Source: Dryas octopetala (lineage: Eukaryota > Streptophyta > Magnoliopsida > Rosales > Rosaceae). From it: a stretch of 64,000 bases of DNA. The notes below the pieces were generated by a model. That model was not told where the DNA came from. It ran no database searches and worked only from the letters and a program-made list of their open reading frames with translations. The stretch covers positions 2,356,001-2,420,000 of the forward strand of contig OY992835.1 of assembly GCA_963921425.1 (NCBI GenBank). Reading direction: 5' to 3'. Positions 50,030 through 62,500 of this stretch are shown here, in pieces (position 1 is the first letter of the stretch; each line of letters opens with the position of its first letter). The translations under genes and the position numbers were made by a program.

Positions 50030-52358
50030 ATGGTTCTCTCAAAGACAGCATCGGAGTCAGATGTCTCCGTCCACTCTACCTTTGCTTCACGATATGTTCG
50101 AACTTCTCTTCCCAGGTAATTTATAGTAACATCCTAATTTATTTGACTTAATTTCTTCACCCTCCGATCTCCTACTATTTACATACAGTTTTCTTTCAAA
50201 ATTTCTAAAATGTTATATTATCAAACTATTAATAAAATAACGTATTCAAACATCAATATATTTCGACCAAAAATAATACACGAATTTATCTTCGATCTCA
50301 GGTTTAAAATGGCAGAAACTTCGATCCCAAAGGAAGCGGCGTTCCAGATCATAAACGACGAGCTGATGTTGGACGGGAACCCAAGGCTAAACTTGGCGTC
50401 GTTCGTGACGACGTGGATGGAGCCGGAGTGCGACAAGCTCATCATGTCCTCCATTAACAAGAACTATGTTGACATGGATGAATACCCTGTCACCACTGAG
50501 CTCCAGGCAAGCCACCATACATCCTCATCATCATCATTAATTAATTACATGCACTTGCACTTCTTCTTTACTTTCCATAATATTATATCATACAACTGAA
50601 TCAAACAATTATAATTTAATACGTGCTGGTGCCGGGAGTGGGTGACAATATGCCAATCAATATTATAATTAGACGCGTTAATCAAGGTAATTTATTTTAA
50701 GCACGACTGATTATTTAATTTTTTTTTTTTTTTCAAATACGATGCCCTTTTGACTAATTAATTACTTTGTTTTTTTATGATTAATAATCAGATCATAAAA
50801 ATATATAAAATAGGGGAGTACTGGGTACGTTGCTAGCTAGAAGAGTAGGGTAGGAGACCATCTAGATCCTTTCTTTCAGTGAGAGCTCCTTTGGACTCGG
50901 AATTTTCCGTCTTCTCTTTTATTCTTTAACAAAACAAGAAAGAAAAAATAATGGGTAGTAATTTTCACACTACTGTTTTGTGCATTTATATCCTTTTCTT
51001 TAATTTTGTATTTTTATTCTTCTTTTATTTATTAAATTACTAAAATATAAGAATAAGGGATGAAATGCAAATATATAAGATTGGGGTGGGAAATCATTAA
51101 AAAAAAAGTTATTTCTATATATTTTTTTTGGCCATGAACAGTACCAAATAAAAGGAAAATGTCGAATCTCCGCATCATAACATTATTCCCACACGTGGCT
51201 AGAAGCGCGGTCTGCGCCAAACTGTCAGCTGGTTTGTTTTTCCCCTTTTTTTAACGATAACAAATAAAACTCAAGAAAATATTTCAGTATTTCACTTGAT
51301 ACAATTAATACTATAAGGGATATTTCTCTAATATTTCTGCTCTATTTTTAACAATTGCAAATAAAATCTGTATAATTCTTTTTTATCTAGAAGAAGAGGT
51401 ATTTAAATTTGAGAAATCTCTCAACACTGAAAATAAAAATATTATTAAACTAACAACCGGTTGGTAAACTCATATGATTGACATTCTTTTATAGATAGAA
51501 AACCAGATATTGATTACAAATTTACAACTCACACTAAACTTTAAGTCCTCTAACTCTAAAAACCAAAAGAAACAAAAAAAGCAAAAGGAATCATAGAAAA
51601 CAAAAACAGTTGATTGGCGTTCTTTTCAGGGTAAACAACATTTTTTGTCTTTGTGTTTTGGCCCGAAAGCATATTTGGTCTATGTGGTTTTAATTTTTTC
51701 AATTTGATTATTGTGTTTTATATTTTTTACAATCTTCAGACATTATGCACCTAACATAAAAATCATAAACTTAAAATTTAAACCTTAAAAATTTTGTGAG
51801 CCTAAATTTCTTTAGCAAATAAATACAAAAATTAAAATTAAAATTAGTTTTAGAAAGCCTATAAGATGGTTTTTTAATCCCCTAACAAAATTTTTCTTGA
51901 AAATAAGTAAATAATTTATCTCCAAATTAAAAATTTAAGTTTCGTTAAAATTGTTCTAAAATCACAAACAACATAAAACTAATAGACCAAATTAAAAAAA
52001 ATTGAAACTATGGAAACAAAATATGATTTCGAGCCATGACACGGGTGCCAAAAAAGTAGTTCACCCTTCTTTTTATTTTGATTGAAGTTGAAAAGTGGAA
52101 ATAACTAGCGTTGATTGCGTACATGATTTTATGTCAAGCTGCCTTTTGGGAATAAATTGGCCTTGATTATTGCCGCGTTGAAGGCTTGAAGCCACGACTT
52201 TCGAATAATAAATAATAATAAAGTGCCACGTGGTCACCGTCCAAAAATTTTTGGTTGGTTTCCATTTTCATGTGTTCGAAACTTTGGCACTAATCAGTTG
52301 GTATGGTCAATGTTTGCGATATTCATTTTCGCAATTTTCTCGATATTCTTTTTGTAAT

Positions 52359-52391
<33 letters not shown>

Positions 52392-55300
52392 TCTATATTC
52401 CTTTTGGTATTTTTCTATGATCATCTCATACGTGTGCCAAGGGCGAATTTTATACAACCCAAATAATTGTAACCCACCCCTCCTTTAATATGTACTTGGT
52501 GATTTTCATCCAAACTTAATTCTTAAAAGAATTCTATTTAGTTTTTAAAAAATTAAAATTAAATATTAAATATCAATAATATTTTAGTAAAGTAGTAAAA
52601 TATTAATTATTTTTTTTTAAATTTAAATACTAACCTAGAATAAGGTATTTTAAATTAAGTTACAAATTGATTTGGTGTGTCTTTTTGGTGGTAAGGGAGG
52701 CCCATTCAACAGCAAATGCTACAATCAAAATCAAATCATCGGTCTTATGTGAGATTAGTTACCATGTTAGCTGAGCTGTCCAACATTATTGTCTGATATA
52801 TTTCCATTTTTGTCAGTAGATAATAAAGTTGCTGCCGAACAAGATAAGGTTTTTTCCTTTTCTGTTCAGTGCAATGCACGAGGACAGAGAGGATGGGTGG
52901 TTAAGTGTCAAAGTCCCTATTTGATCACCAGAAATTAGAAACACTTTCTCAATTCCTCTTCACCTCTTTTTGTGCTTCCACTCGCATTTGTTCTACACAC
53001 CAAACCAAAAGAATCGATCACTTTCGGAGCAGCTTACATACCTTAGTTGCCAATTTGAAACATTGGCTGAATTATAAATTTCATCTCTATAATTTGACCA
53101 AAATGTCAATTTTTGTTCATATAGTTTCAATTTGAATAATTATGTGTCTTTAATTAGTTTCAAACATTTGCAATTTGAGGATAAATTTAATCTCGGTCAA
53201 ATTTTTTATTTGTTGATTGTTGTGCAACAAATTTGACTGTTTTGTTAAATAAATTTAAAAGAACTTGTGCTTAAATTACAAGAACATAAAGACGAAATTG
53301 ATATTTTGATAAAATTACATAAACAGGGACTTGAAATTAAATGAATCCTCGTATAAGTCACATAATGATCTTGAAATTTAGAACTAATTAAGGAGCAAGG
53401 ACTCGGATAGTTGGAGGTGTCTATACAGTTCCGATTAAAAAAAAATTCTGAAACAAATTGAGTCAGGAATTAGTTAATAAATAGAATATATATATATATA
53501 TACTTAGCCTGTATATATATATATATCAAGAATGCTCTAAAACTAATTAGTTAGTAAGTTAATACAAAGCTAACCACCCTGTTGGGCTCACTGCATAATG
53601 TAATATCAAAATCTGAACTATCTATTTTTTAGGCCCTACTTCAAAGATTATTCCTGTAAAAAATCTCTAAACTCGGAAGCCATTTAGCCATTTGATTATG
53701 ATAATAACTATTTATATGCTTTTATCGAAAATACTAGTCGTCTATTTATTTGATCTTAATTAGATGACTACATGATTTTCGATTTAATTAATTTTTTGCA
53801 ATGATGATCTTTGAAGTATGGCCTAAATTATTGATGGATCGGATTATGAAATTAGTTATGTGATGGGCCCAAAAACATGGTTAGCTTCGTATTAACTTGC
53901 TAACTGGTTAGCTTTAGAGCACTCCTCTATATATATATATATAAAAGAGTTTCAAATCTTAGAAATTCCCTTTTCTTTTCTTTTTTTATCTGTATTGTTA
54001 TGTTTAATTTGTATGAATAATCATGTGGCATGTATACATGAACACCTACAGAACCGGTGCGTAAACATAATAGCTCATCTTTTTAACGCACCACTTGGAG
54101 AGTCAGAGGCAGCAGTAGGAGTGGGCACGGTGGGGTCTTCTGAGGCCATCATGTTGGCTGGCTTGGCATTCAAGAGGAAATGGCAGAACAAGAGGAAAGC
54201 TGAGGACAAACCCATTGACAAACCCAACATTGTCACCGGCGCCAATGTCCAGGTAATGAGTAGTACTACATGAATCATATTTACGAATCACATTAATTGA
54301 TGACCTTATTATCAAACTACGTACTATTGCGGTTGACGCCTAATTAATTAATATTCTTAATGTAATATGCATGAAGGTGTGCTGGGAGAAATTTGCAAGG
54401 TACTTTGAGGTGGAGTTGAAAGAGGTGAAGTTGAGGGATGGGTACTACGTAATGGACCCTCAAAAAGCAGTGGACATGGTGGATGAGAACACCATCTGCG
54501 TTGCTGCTATCCTCGGCTCCACTCTCAATGGCGAGTTCGAAGATGTCAAGCTCTTGAATGATCTCCTCACAGAGAAGAACAAGGAAACTGGGTATGTAAT
54601 TAATTAACATCTCCATCTCTCTCAAATTGAATCTTCCTCGTCAAGTAATGGTCCATTCAAACTTGTTAATTAAAAGTTGCATGAGGTCTAAATAAATGAA
54701 TGTGCATTAATTTTTGTTAATTTGGGCAGATGGGATACTCCAATCCATGTAGACGCAGCAAGTGGTGGATTTATTGCTCCATTTCTATACCCAGAGCTTG
54801 AGTGGGATTTCCGTTTGCCTCTGGTGAAGAGCATCAATGTGAGTGGGCACAAGTATGGACTTGTGTATGCAGGGATTGGGTGGGTCATTTGGAGAAACAA
54901 AGAGGACCTGCCTGAGGAACTCATCTTCCACATCAACTATCTTGGAGCAGATCAACCTACCTTCACCCTCAACTTCTCTAAAGGTGCATGTCTTTTAATT
55001 CATTTACTGATGTATATATCAAATATATATAGACTAATTATTAAATATATTGCACTCTTAATTCCCATATATAATGCAGGTTCCAGCCAAGTTATTGCTC
55101 AGTATTATCAACTAATTCGCTTGGGTTATGAGGTAGGTACAACAAAAACATGTATAATTAATTGAAATAGCTAGGTATGTCGAGGAGGTATATATAATTT
55201 TAATAGCTAAGTATTAATTAAGCAATTAAGACAAAAGTACGTACTATGTATATGTAGAACATGCAAGAGCATTTTTGGATGTCGTAATTAATTAAGTTTT

Positions 55301-55812
55301 GTACATGCATGCACCAGGGGTACAGGTTGGTCATGGAAAACTGTCGCGATAACATGATAGTACTTAAAGAAGGATTGGAGAAGACGGGTCGATTCAACAT
55401 CGTGTCCAAAGACGAAGGTGTACCGCTGGTGGCGTTTTCTTTGAAGGACAACCATCGCCACGACGAGTTTGAGATTTCCGACTTGTTGCGGCGGTTTGGT
55501 TGGATTGTGCCGGCATACACCATGCCACCGGACGCACAGCACGTGACGGTGCTGCGCGTGGTCATTAGAGAAGACTTCTCTCGTACTCTGGCCGAGCGCC
55601 TCGTGAATGATATCCAGAAAGTGTTGCATGAATTGGATGCGCTTCCATCCAAGCTCAGTTCCAACATAACAATTGCAAGCCAAGCGATTGAGAAGAATGA
55701 GACGGTTGGGACTACAACTAATAAGAAGAGTGAATTGGAAACACAAAGGGAGATTACTACAATTTGGAGGAAGTTTGTTATGGACAGGAAGAAGATTACT
55801 GGGGTTTGTTAA
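50030..55812 (+). CDS. GAD: Glutamate decarboxylase (calmodulin-binding type)
   Basis: A cytosolic PLP enzyme converting glutamate to GABA and CO2, the entry step of the GABA shunt. Exons are 50030-50115, 50302-50506, 54052-54252, 54377-54591, 54730-54983, 55080-55132 and 55318-55812. All join in frame to 502 residues, the usual length for plant GAD. It begins [18 protein letters not shown], a conserved plant start, in an excellent context (CCACCATGG). The group II decarboxylase fold covers about residues 30-455, with HVDAASGG (242-249) and the PLP lysine in SGHKYG (Lys277). The C-terminus has the Ca2+/calmodulin-binding signature: a basic amphipathic segment with Trp488 and a KK pair ([20 protein letters not shown]). 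Intron 2 is 3.5 kb and begins with GC rather than GT; the others are GT-AG. No damage is visible, so it should be functional. Confidence 0.96.
51629..52066. mobile_element. Fold-back Mutator-type MITE inside GAD intron 2
   Basis: 9-bp flanking repeats TTCTTTTCA (51620-51628) and TTCTTTTTA (52067-52075) match at eight positions. The arms are inverted repeats: GGGTAAACAACATTTTTTG at the left, GGGTGAACTACTTTTTTGG read inward at the right, extending about 110 bases. Internal words (ATTTGGTC, CTTTAGCAAATAAATAC, AGTTTTAGAAA) are shared with 9493-10017, so both belong to one family. Confidence 0.8.
53075..53335. mobile_element. Possible fold-back MITE in GAD intron 2
   Basis: The ends are weak inverted repeats: ATAATTTGACCAAAATGTCAA at the left, in part matching TAATTTTATCAAAATATCAA read inward from the right. 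The style matches the other fold-back MITEs in the window, but no clean target duplication was found. Confidence 0.3.
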
Positions 55813-57528
55813 AATTGAAACAAACAACTTCTTCCATCTTCAGCTACTTGATTTGATCATGATCACGTCACCAAAGGTCTCCTTAATTTGCTACTCTAAT
55901 TAATTAACTTATTTAAAGTTCATGAGTTTGTGATGACCATTGGGTTATTGCTTTACTTATAATTCTATGTCCTTTCAATTCGAGTGGGAGTGACCGAGAG
56001 TCCTTTTTATTTAGTGTGATGACAACTTCTTTTTCTCAAATTGTTCATGTATTCCAAGTACTTTTGTTTTTCTTTTTCAAAGCTTAATTAAAGGAGTTTG
56101 TGTTCGCCTCAAAATTTCTATGTCCACGTTTTGAGTAGGTTGCGAATCAAGGAAACTGTGTCCTTTTTGTGTGCGTCGAGCGTGCTAGTAAGCGGTCGTA
56201 GACCGAGCGTACAATTATGAATTTTATGCGTAAATCTGACTTCGAACCAAACGATTGTGTCCAATGAAGGAACGAGATCTCAATCTTAGGTTCTCATTGC
56301 CTTGTTGCAAAGACTTTTGGGAGAGCGTGATGGGATATAAGTGATTTGGTGGGTGATTATGGATGTCTGAATGGTGACGTGGAATTGACGAAAATAACAA
56401 TAAAACTAAAAGTAAATGCAAAAATTAAAAGTTTGATAAAATAAAGTGCAATAAAAACAAAGGTAATCTCTAAAATTAATAGAACTAATGCGAGTGTGAA
56501 CAGTAAAGTGCAAATCTAACATTATTTTAAACTACGAAATCAATAAATAAAGCAATAAACCTAATTTATGCAGAAAGTAAATAAAATGATAAACCTAATT
56601 TACGTGCGAAAAATAAAATCTAAACTAACAATATGCAAAGTAAAGGTCACACTCATATATTAATACTAAGAAATATGTAGAAAAACCAAACGTTCTGAAC
56701 ACTAAATCCTTGAGGATAACTATGAGATTTCCTCAAGAACGATCTACAAATTACTTGAAAAGAAAACTAAAATTTTAATATGTTCATGAGATTAATCTTG
56801 GAATTAACTACAATCCGTCAAGAACGAACTATTATAAAAGAGATAAACTAAATCATGATAACTAAAAAGCACTACAACATTATCTAGCAAAGGCAACCAA
56901 TTTTTTTTGGTAAGAATAGATGCAACTGCCACTGTTGTTAGTTTGTATTGCCCATTGCCACCCTGCAGTCACCATAGAGCATGTTGGAGGTTGGTGTTGG
57001 GGTGGCAAGGGAGCTAAGGCCACCCACATGTAAGAATGGTGGAAGCTTCTGCCAAAACCTGCCATGACAGTCTGCAAGGTCCAATCCTCACCAATACTGC
57101 AGTTAGTTGGTTGCGATTGTTCACCACTTCACCATATCTAATGAGGTTGCTATATTGGTGGATGATTGATATTATTAAATAATGATATGTCATGGATTCT
57201 TCTACTGTCTTGTTAAAATTGGGTTAGCTAGCTCACTAATTCCAACAGTTGCTTGCTGCATTTCACCTTCTTGGTATTAGTTTCTGATTTAGTTTCAATA
57301 ATTAAATATCCTCCACCATACAAAAAAAATGCTTACTAATTAATAGTAATGAATTTTCATGTAACCTCAATGAATACTACTAATTAATAAATTGCTCATA
57401 AAATCTGAAAACGCATACTTGAACTGAAAGTTACTTGCATTACACATATATATCAGTTGAAGCCTAAATTACAAATCATTATATTAGTTTCCTTCAACAT
57501 TCTTACAACTAGAAGCATCTAAAACAAT
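55813..57528. other. Downstream of GAD; intergenic, nothing identified
   Basis: The first 250 bases presumably include the GAD 3' untranslated region. The rest is AT-rich with no recognisable gene. 56880-57120 is GC-richer with a minus-strand open frame of 65 codons that resembles nothing known. Confidence 0.3.
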
Positions 57529-57825
57529 TAAACTTGGTCATGCAACAGCTCCAAACCCACTACAAAATACGTAGATACCCTGCCAGTTTTCACAAAAAAA
57601 ATGACCAAGCTTTCACCGTCAATATCATCCACTTCAAGATCCCTCTTCACGAACTCAAGATCCTTCAATACCATCAATCTTACAGAACTACAAAATGAAA
57701 TTTCTTTAATTGTACCATCAAAATAAATATATAAATGCCCCGATAATTATGTACCTTAAGCATGCAGCTTTATCCTCTTGATTTGTTGGTGCTTCAGTAG
57801 TAACTCCCTCAGCTTCAAGAACACC
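57529..57825 (-). other. Two exon-like segments, minus strand, unidentified
   Basis: On the minus strand an open piece around 57757-57825 reads LEAEGVTTEAPTNQEDKAAC and ends at a donor-like AG|GTACATAA. A second open piece (about 57529-57690) reads LKDLEFVKRDLEVDDIDGES, then LVIFFVKTGRVSTYFVVGLE and ends LLHDQV at a stop. They could be the last exons of a small or decayed gene. I do not recognise the protein, and the splice acceptor is uncertain. Confidence 0.25.
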
Positions 57826-57989
57826 ATTTACAAGTCATAGAGCGCATATATGTTAAATTTATTGATAAACAAACTTTTTTATTGTACTTATATAGAATTA
57901 ACCAATAACAATACTTAGCCATTGTGCATCATCTAAAATCTACACAAATATATACACCAATATATAAACCATGCAATGTTGAATGTTCC
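57826..57989. other. AT-rich spacer
   Basis: No feature was seen. Confidence 0.3.
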
Positions 57990-58200
57990 ATATTGATGTA
58001 GGACAAGAAGTGGATTCGAAGCTTGAGGACCGGACCTGTCCTTAGAGGATCGGACCTTCAAAAACTCACCATTGAAGCCATGAAGCTGAGGACCAGACCT
58101 CCTTCTTGAGGTCCGGACCTCCAGAACCTCCAGCAGCTCCCAGCATTACCATGAAGACCAGACCTCTCCCATGAGGTCCGGACCTCTAGAGCCAACACCC
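57990..58200. repeat. Repeated palindromic GGTCCGGACC-type motifs
   Basis: Near-palindromic words recur: GAGGACCGGACCT (about 58031), then two pairs in which GACCAGACCT is followed by GAGGTCCGGACCTC (about 58090-58130 and 58155-58190). Spacers differ in length. The block is GC-rich against an AT-rich background and is followed by a pyrimidine/CCCC-rich stretch to about 58460. It could be part of a transposon end or LTR, but no termini were identified. Confidence 0.5.
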
Positions 58201-60661
58201 CACCCCCTCCCCCGGTTTCATCTTATTCCTATATTTTCCCTCTTTCTTTAATCAACCCACGTATTCTCCTTGCTGATGCGTCTTCCACATTTCTTTAATA
58301 TCTTCCTCTTTCCTTTTTTATAATCACTTTCCCACTTCTTTAGTCATCTCCCATCATTCTTTTCCCCAACAACTCCCCCACCTGCATTTCTTAACCAATT
58401 CCCACAACCCCCATGCTTTCATTTTTCTATTCCTCCCCCATAAACTAGCCTTAACTTGTCTACTTTTTGAGAGTGTCCAGTACTAGACTACCAGCAAAGA
58501 AGAAACTTCAAAGTGCACAGAGAACTTCATTTCTGACTTAAAATTCTTAGCCCCTAGTGCAGCCAAGGAAAAACCATATCATGTTTGTCTGCATATTTCA
58601 TCAATAGAAGAGAAATTTCAAATTAATTTTTATTTGTATCTAGATATTTATATGATTGATTTGTACAATGGACTAAGAAAATAACAGGATTCCAACATCA
58701 TACTACAATTTTTTTTTTTCCAACACTAAGTATGTATAGACAAAAAGAAAACACTAAACATACAAAGATGATAAACCTAAAGGTGATCCTTTGATGCAGC
58801 AAGTAAGCATGTGTTCTGCAACAGTTTTTGGACCATGATCATGAGCATTAGGCTACAGAAGAAAGAATAAACCTACTAACTATTATTAAAATAATATTAG
58901 ATATTCTTGTAGTATTTAGAAAAATTAGATTTGAAAAGAGAATACCAAACTAAAGTGCATCAACACATATGTATAAATTAATGAGCAATATACACAATGT
59001 ATAAATCTTGGCCTCCCTTAGCAAAAGTCATTTTTATCTACTAAATCTCCATACGATGTCATGCACCACCCCCTCACCACATCTGCTTTGGCATATGCAG
59101 AGCAAGAGCAGTTCTTCAAGCACTCCTCCTCACATGCTTTCCAACTCAAGTACTACAGTTTATTGTTACCTAATGAATTCAGATCATGAAAATGATTTAT
59201 TCAAACCATCATGTTAAAATAATTGATCACACATAGCTAAAGAAGACTAAGAAATTAAATCCCAATATACACAATGTAAGTGAGAAACCTATATAATCCG
59301 TAGTTTGCACTCTATGCCATATACAACATCCAAATTACTTGGACAGAAGTAGTGTGGATGTAGAAAATACCAACAATCTTTCTTCCTCGGCCCTTTTAGA
59401 AACATGAGAATTAACAATTGTTCTTACTACTCTTGGACAGTTAAAATAGATAGAAAAGATATTAGCTTACCTAATAAATAAAATTAGACAAAACTATACG
59501 TGTTGACATCAACCATCTCGCCTCAAAATATATACATATAAGCTATAAGATAAAATTAGACAAAAACAATAAACAACTAAGAATTTAGGAGGCATAGCAA
59601 AATCTGATACTTCATATTCCTTTTGTGCCTTTGAACAAAGGGTGAGTTCTTGGCATCTTCCTCTGCAAACAAATTAACAAATACAAAATGGGTAAGAGAA
59701 ATTAGTGTTTTGATTTGAAAAATGGAAAAAAAAAAAATGATCAGCCTAACTTGAAATAAAAACCTGAATAGAGGTTGCTCAATACTGATGTTGGAATAGT
59801 TATTAATGCTGCCCATAATCGGCAGAGGAAGGTCGTGGATGTTTGGGTTTCGAACGACCACATGTGGAACAAGTTTTGCAGGGTTTTGTTCATCATCTTC
59901 TTAATTTCCTAACTACATGAAGTATTCTCCCATGTGACCTTATCTTTTTATTTTTATTTTTTTTATATATATTTTTTTTAAGTTTTAGTTAATCACCTCA
60001 AGACCCTAAATTTTAGTGGATTTTCACACAAATTTACCCTCCTAAATTAACTAGCTATTTGAGATTTTAAATTATTTGCACATAATATATATACTCTCAA
60101 AGAAATGCTTTGAGAATTTTTGAGCATCGAACGTCTTTGCAGGATGCTAATGATGGATCAGCCTACTTGTACATGCAGTGCCATGAAGGCCCATGCCGAT
60201 GGCAAAGAGAGGGAGAAAGTAATGCAATTTTTTATGGGTCCAATTCTTATATTTAACATAAGAGTATATATAGTGTGTTATGACTAACAATAAGAATTTA
60301 ACACTAACCCAACACTACTAGTGCAGTGGAGTCAAACTAAGTGATAGAGAAAAGGGTTGGCATCGACAATTGGCATTTTCTTAGAGAAAATATTGACACC
60401 AACAGGCCTCATCTGGAAGCGAATGTATAGATTATAAGTTCCACAATCCACCATACATTAATAAACAACATATCTTCAATACATAGAGAAGTTTTTTTTT
60501 GTGGCCAATAATACACAGAGAAGTTGAATATGAATTAAACACAAACTTTTGAAGACAAAAAACCATTCGGCAAACTTAGTAGTTTAACACGCTTGGTATG
60601 GGAACAAACGTGTGAGTATTGTAAGAACACTACAAAAAAATAAGTCTATTAGTCACTGGAT
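58201..60661. other. Intergenic; one weak minus-strand exon-like piece
   Basis: Mostly AT-rich. On the minus strand 59861 downward reads MVVRNPNIHDLPLPIMGSIN and NYSNISIEQPLF and meets a donor-like site near 59765; a second short piece after a T-rich tract reads EEDAKNSPFVQRHKRNMKYQ (about 59600-59665). These might be two exons of an unrecognised gene or remnants. Nothing else in the interval is supported. Confidence 0.25.
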
Positions 60662-61053
60662 TTATGGTTTGGATGATGGTGTTGTTCCCTTGACTACTGT
60701 AACTGGGCATGAAGCATTAGTCACCACGTAGTTGCTAACACTGCCAAGCAACACCCTGCAAATTCACATTTAATTGCTTAGTTAATTAAATAGCGTCTAA
60801 ATGAGAAAACTATTATACCCCAAAAGTTTAAGTTATTAATAGCAAATCAACAATTCATGTCAAGATAGCTAACACCTCACGCGCAAGAAACAAACAAGTG
60901 TAGACAACATATAAGAACAGTTCAACTCTATTTGTCGAGGTGATAAATAATAAGTGATAGAAAAACTCTATTGGAGGTTTAGAACTTTCATAATACCATT
61001 TAATTAGAAAAACTCTAAACCCCAAAAACTTAAAAATTTATAAAATAGTTCAA

Positions 61054-61096
<43 letters not shown>

Positions 61097-61502
61097 AACT
61101 AGCTAAGAACGAATGGTACACTTAACTGTCAAAGTGATTGGGCTTAGCTTAATTAGTATCTAGATGAACCAATTAAGGGTGTATATAGTCTGTAATAAAA
61201 GTAGAAATTATGCTTATTAAAAGGGTCTGATGAATTTAGTGGGAGGAAGAGATCGAGTAGTCTACCTTTTAATAAGGCCTAAGCCCCTGCTTCCAACAAT
61301 AAGCGAATCGAGCTTGAGATCTTGCACTGCATCACACAACTTCTCCCTTGGGTCCCCCCAGTAAACCTTGGCCATAACCTTAGCCTATTCACATTAATTT
61401 AATTCAAAAAACAAAAAAACAAAAAAGCCCTTATTTAGAATATAAAAACTTTAATTTATATATATATGGGTTTAGGGTTTAATTAGGTGTCACGGATCCG
61501 CC

Positions 61503-61537
<35 letters not shown>

Positions 61538-62416
61538 AAACACTAGAACACACGATAGAATTATGTTTCATGCACAACTTCTATACACAAAACTAATATA
61601 TATGCCTCCTTTTGCATAAAAGAATTTTGTACCTGGAGAAATTTTCTTTTTGCATGTTAAATATGCCAAAATGATCTTGTGATGTCTAATCTAAATTTAT
61701 TAACGGGCCAGGCGGGGCCGACTTTAAACGAGCCGGGCCCATCCTATCTTATTGTACACCTATAATTCTCTAATTACAATATGACAAAATAACATGTTAA
61801 ATATAAAATTTTCTATTGGCCAGGGTCAAATATATAATTGTTGAATATTAGTCGGCAATCTATATGTGGCCGTACCGATTCTGTTCTATACTCAGTTGTG
61901 TATATGATTTGGGTATATAAAATTATACGAAACTCAATCACTGTTAATATTGATAATATGAGGAAGATGAATACCCCTTTAGTTGCCACTGTATTAAGAA
62001 TTTGAAGAACCTCTGGATCAGTAGTAAGTCCATACTGCTTTGAGATATTTATCTCCACAAATTCTTCAAGAGGAATCAAAGCTGCAGCGAATTAACACAC
62101 AAAATTAACTAAAACCAAAAGAAAAAAAGAACAAAAAAGAACATATATTAATAAATAGATGTAGATTGATCACGTAATACATATATATGATGATAAGTGA
62201 TTAGGTAGGTAGAGAGAGAGATAGGAGATACATACGTGATCCAGTGTCCTCGAAGAGCTGCTTTCTGGTGGAAGCTTTGGGGTTTGGGGGCTCAACATGG
62301 ATCAATATCAAGTGATCTGCTTCTTCTATCAGATTATCAACAGCCCATCGTAGCGCTGATTTGCTACTTTCAGAATAATCCATGCCTATGCCTACCGTAC
62401 GTGCCTTCCTCATCAT
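60662..62416 (-). CDS. Universal stress protein (UspA domain), plant type
   Basis: A small nucleotide-binding protein of the UspA family, associated in plants with responses to hypoxia, drought and other stress; the exact role of this member is unknown. Exons in transcript order are 62236-62416, 61975-62081, 61266-61384 and 60662-60755. All introns are GT-AG and in phase, giving 166 residues, a normal length. It starts [20 protein letters not shown] (strand 1 and the nucleotide loop, [12 protein letters not shown]), continues GSPLIPLEEF and [16 protein letters not shown], and has the ATP-binding motif GX2GX9GS as [15 protein letters not shown] (127-141), ending in [15 protein letters not shown]. 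Either of the first two methionines could be used. Intron 2 (590 bases) contains a hAT-like scrap and TA repeats. It appears intact. Confidence 0.92.
61058..61094. repeat. (TA)n microsatellite in USP intron 3
   Basis: About 18 uninterrupted TA units. A second run of about 14 units lies in intron 2 at 61506-61534. Confidence 0.85.
61705..61762. mobile_element. hAT-type right-end remnant in USP intron 2
   Basis: CGGGCCAGGCGGGGCCG, TTTAAACGAGCCGGGCCC and a terminal TTGTACACCTATA resemble the right end of the hAT MITE at 4201-4638 (TTTAAATGGGCC ... GTGCACCTCTA). No matching left end or 8-bp duplication was found, so it is a fragment. Confidence 0.45.
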
Positions 62417-62500
62417 CTCTCTCTCTCTCTCTCGATCTCTATTCTCTCTCTCCAGAAATATTAATACGTGCAGTAAGTGTGATGACTATATATATGGATT
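62417..62500 (-). promoter_or_regulatory. USP 5' leader (GA repeat) and probable TATA region
   Basis: On the minus strand a GA-rich tract (complement of about 62419-62455) runs up to the ATG, comparable to the CT tract before GAD on the other strand. A TATATATA-type box lies at about 62487-62494 (minus strand), at a plausible distance. Further features upstream are not evident. Confidence 0.4.

Larger units (their letters stand above)
50507..54051 (+). other. GAD intron 2: long GC-AG intron
   Basis: The exon 2 end and intron start read CCAG|GCAAGC, and the acceptor is ACCTACAG|AACC. The junction joins ELQ to NRCVN exactly as in plant GAD proteins, and no GT gives the right frame. It is a GC-AG intron with an otherwise strong donor consensus. 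At 3545 bases it is far longer than the other GAD introns (90-190 bases) and contains a MITE at 51629-52066, TA repeats (about 53490-53524, 53930-53942) and AT-rich DNA with no other feature. Confidence 0.85.

Noticed and set aside
53485-53525. TA-repeat pair in GAD intron 2 as a possible insertion footprint
   Set aside because: Simple microsatellite DNA; no flanking duplication or element.
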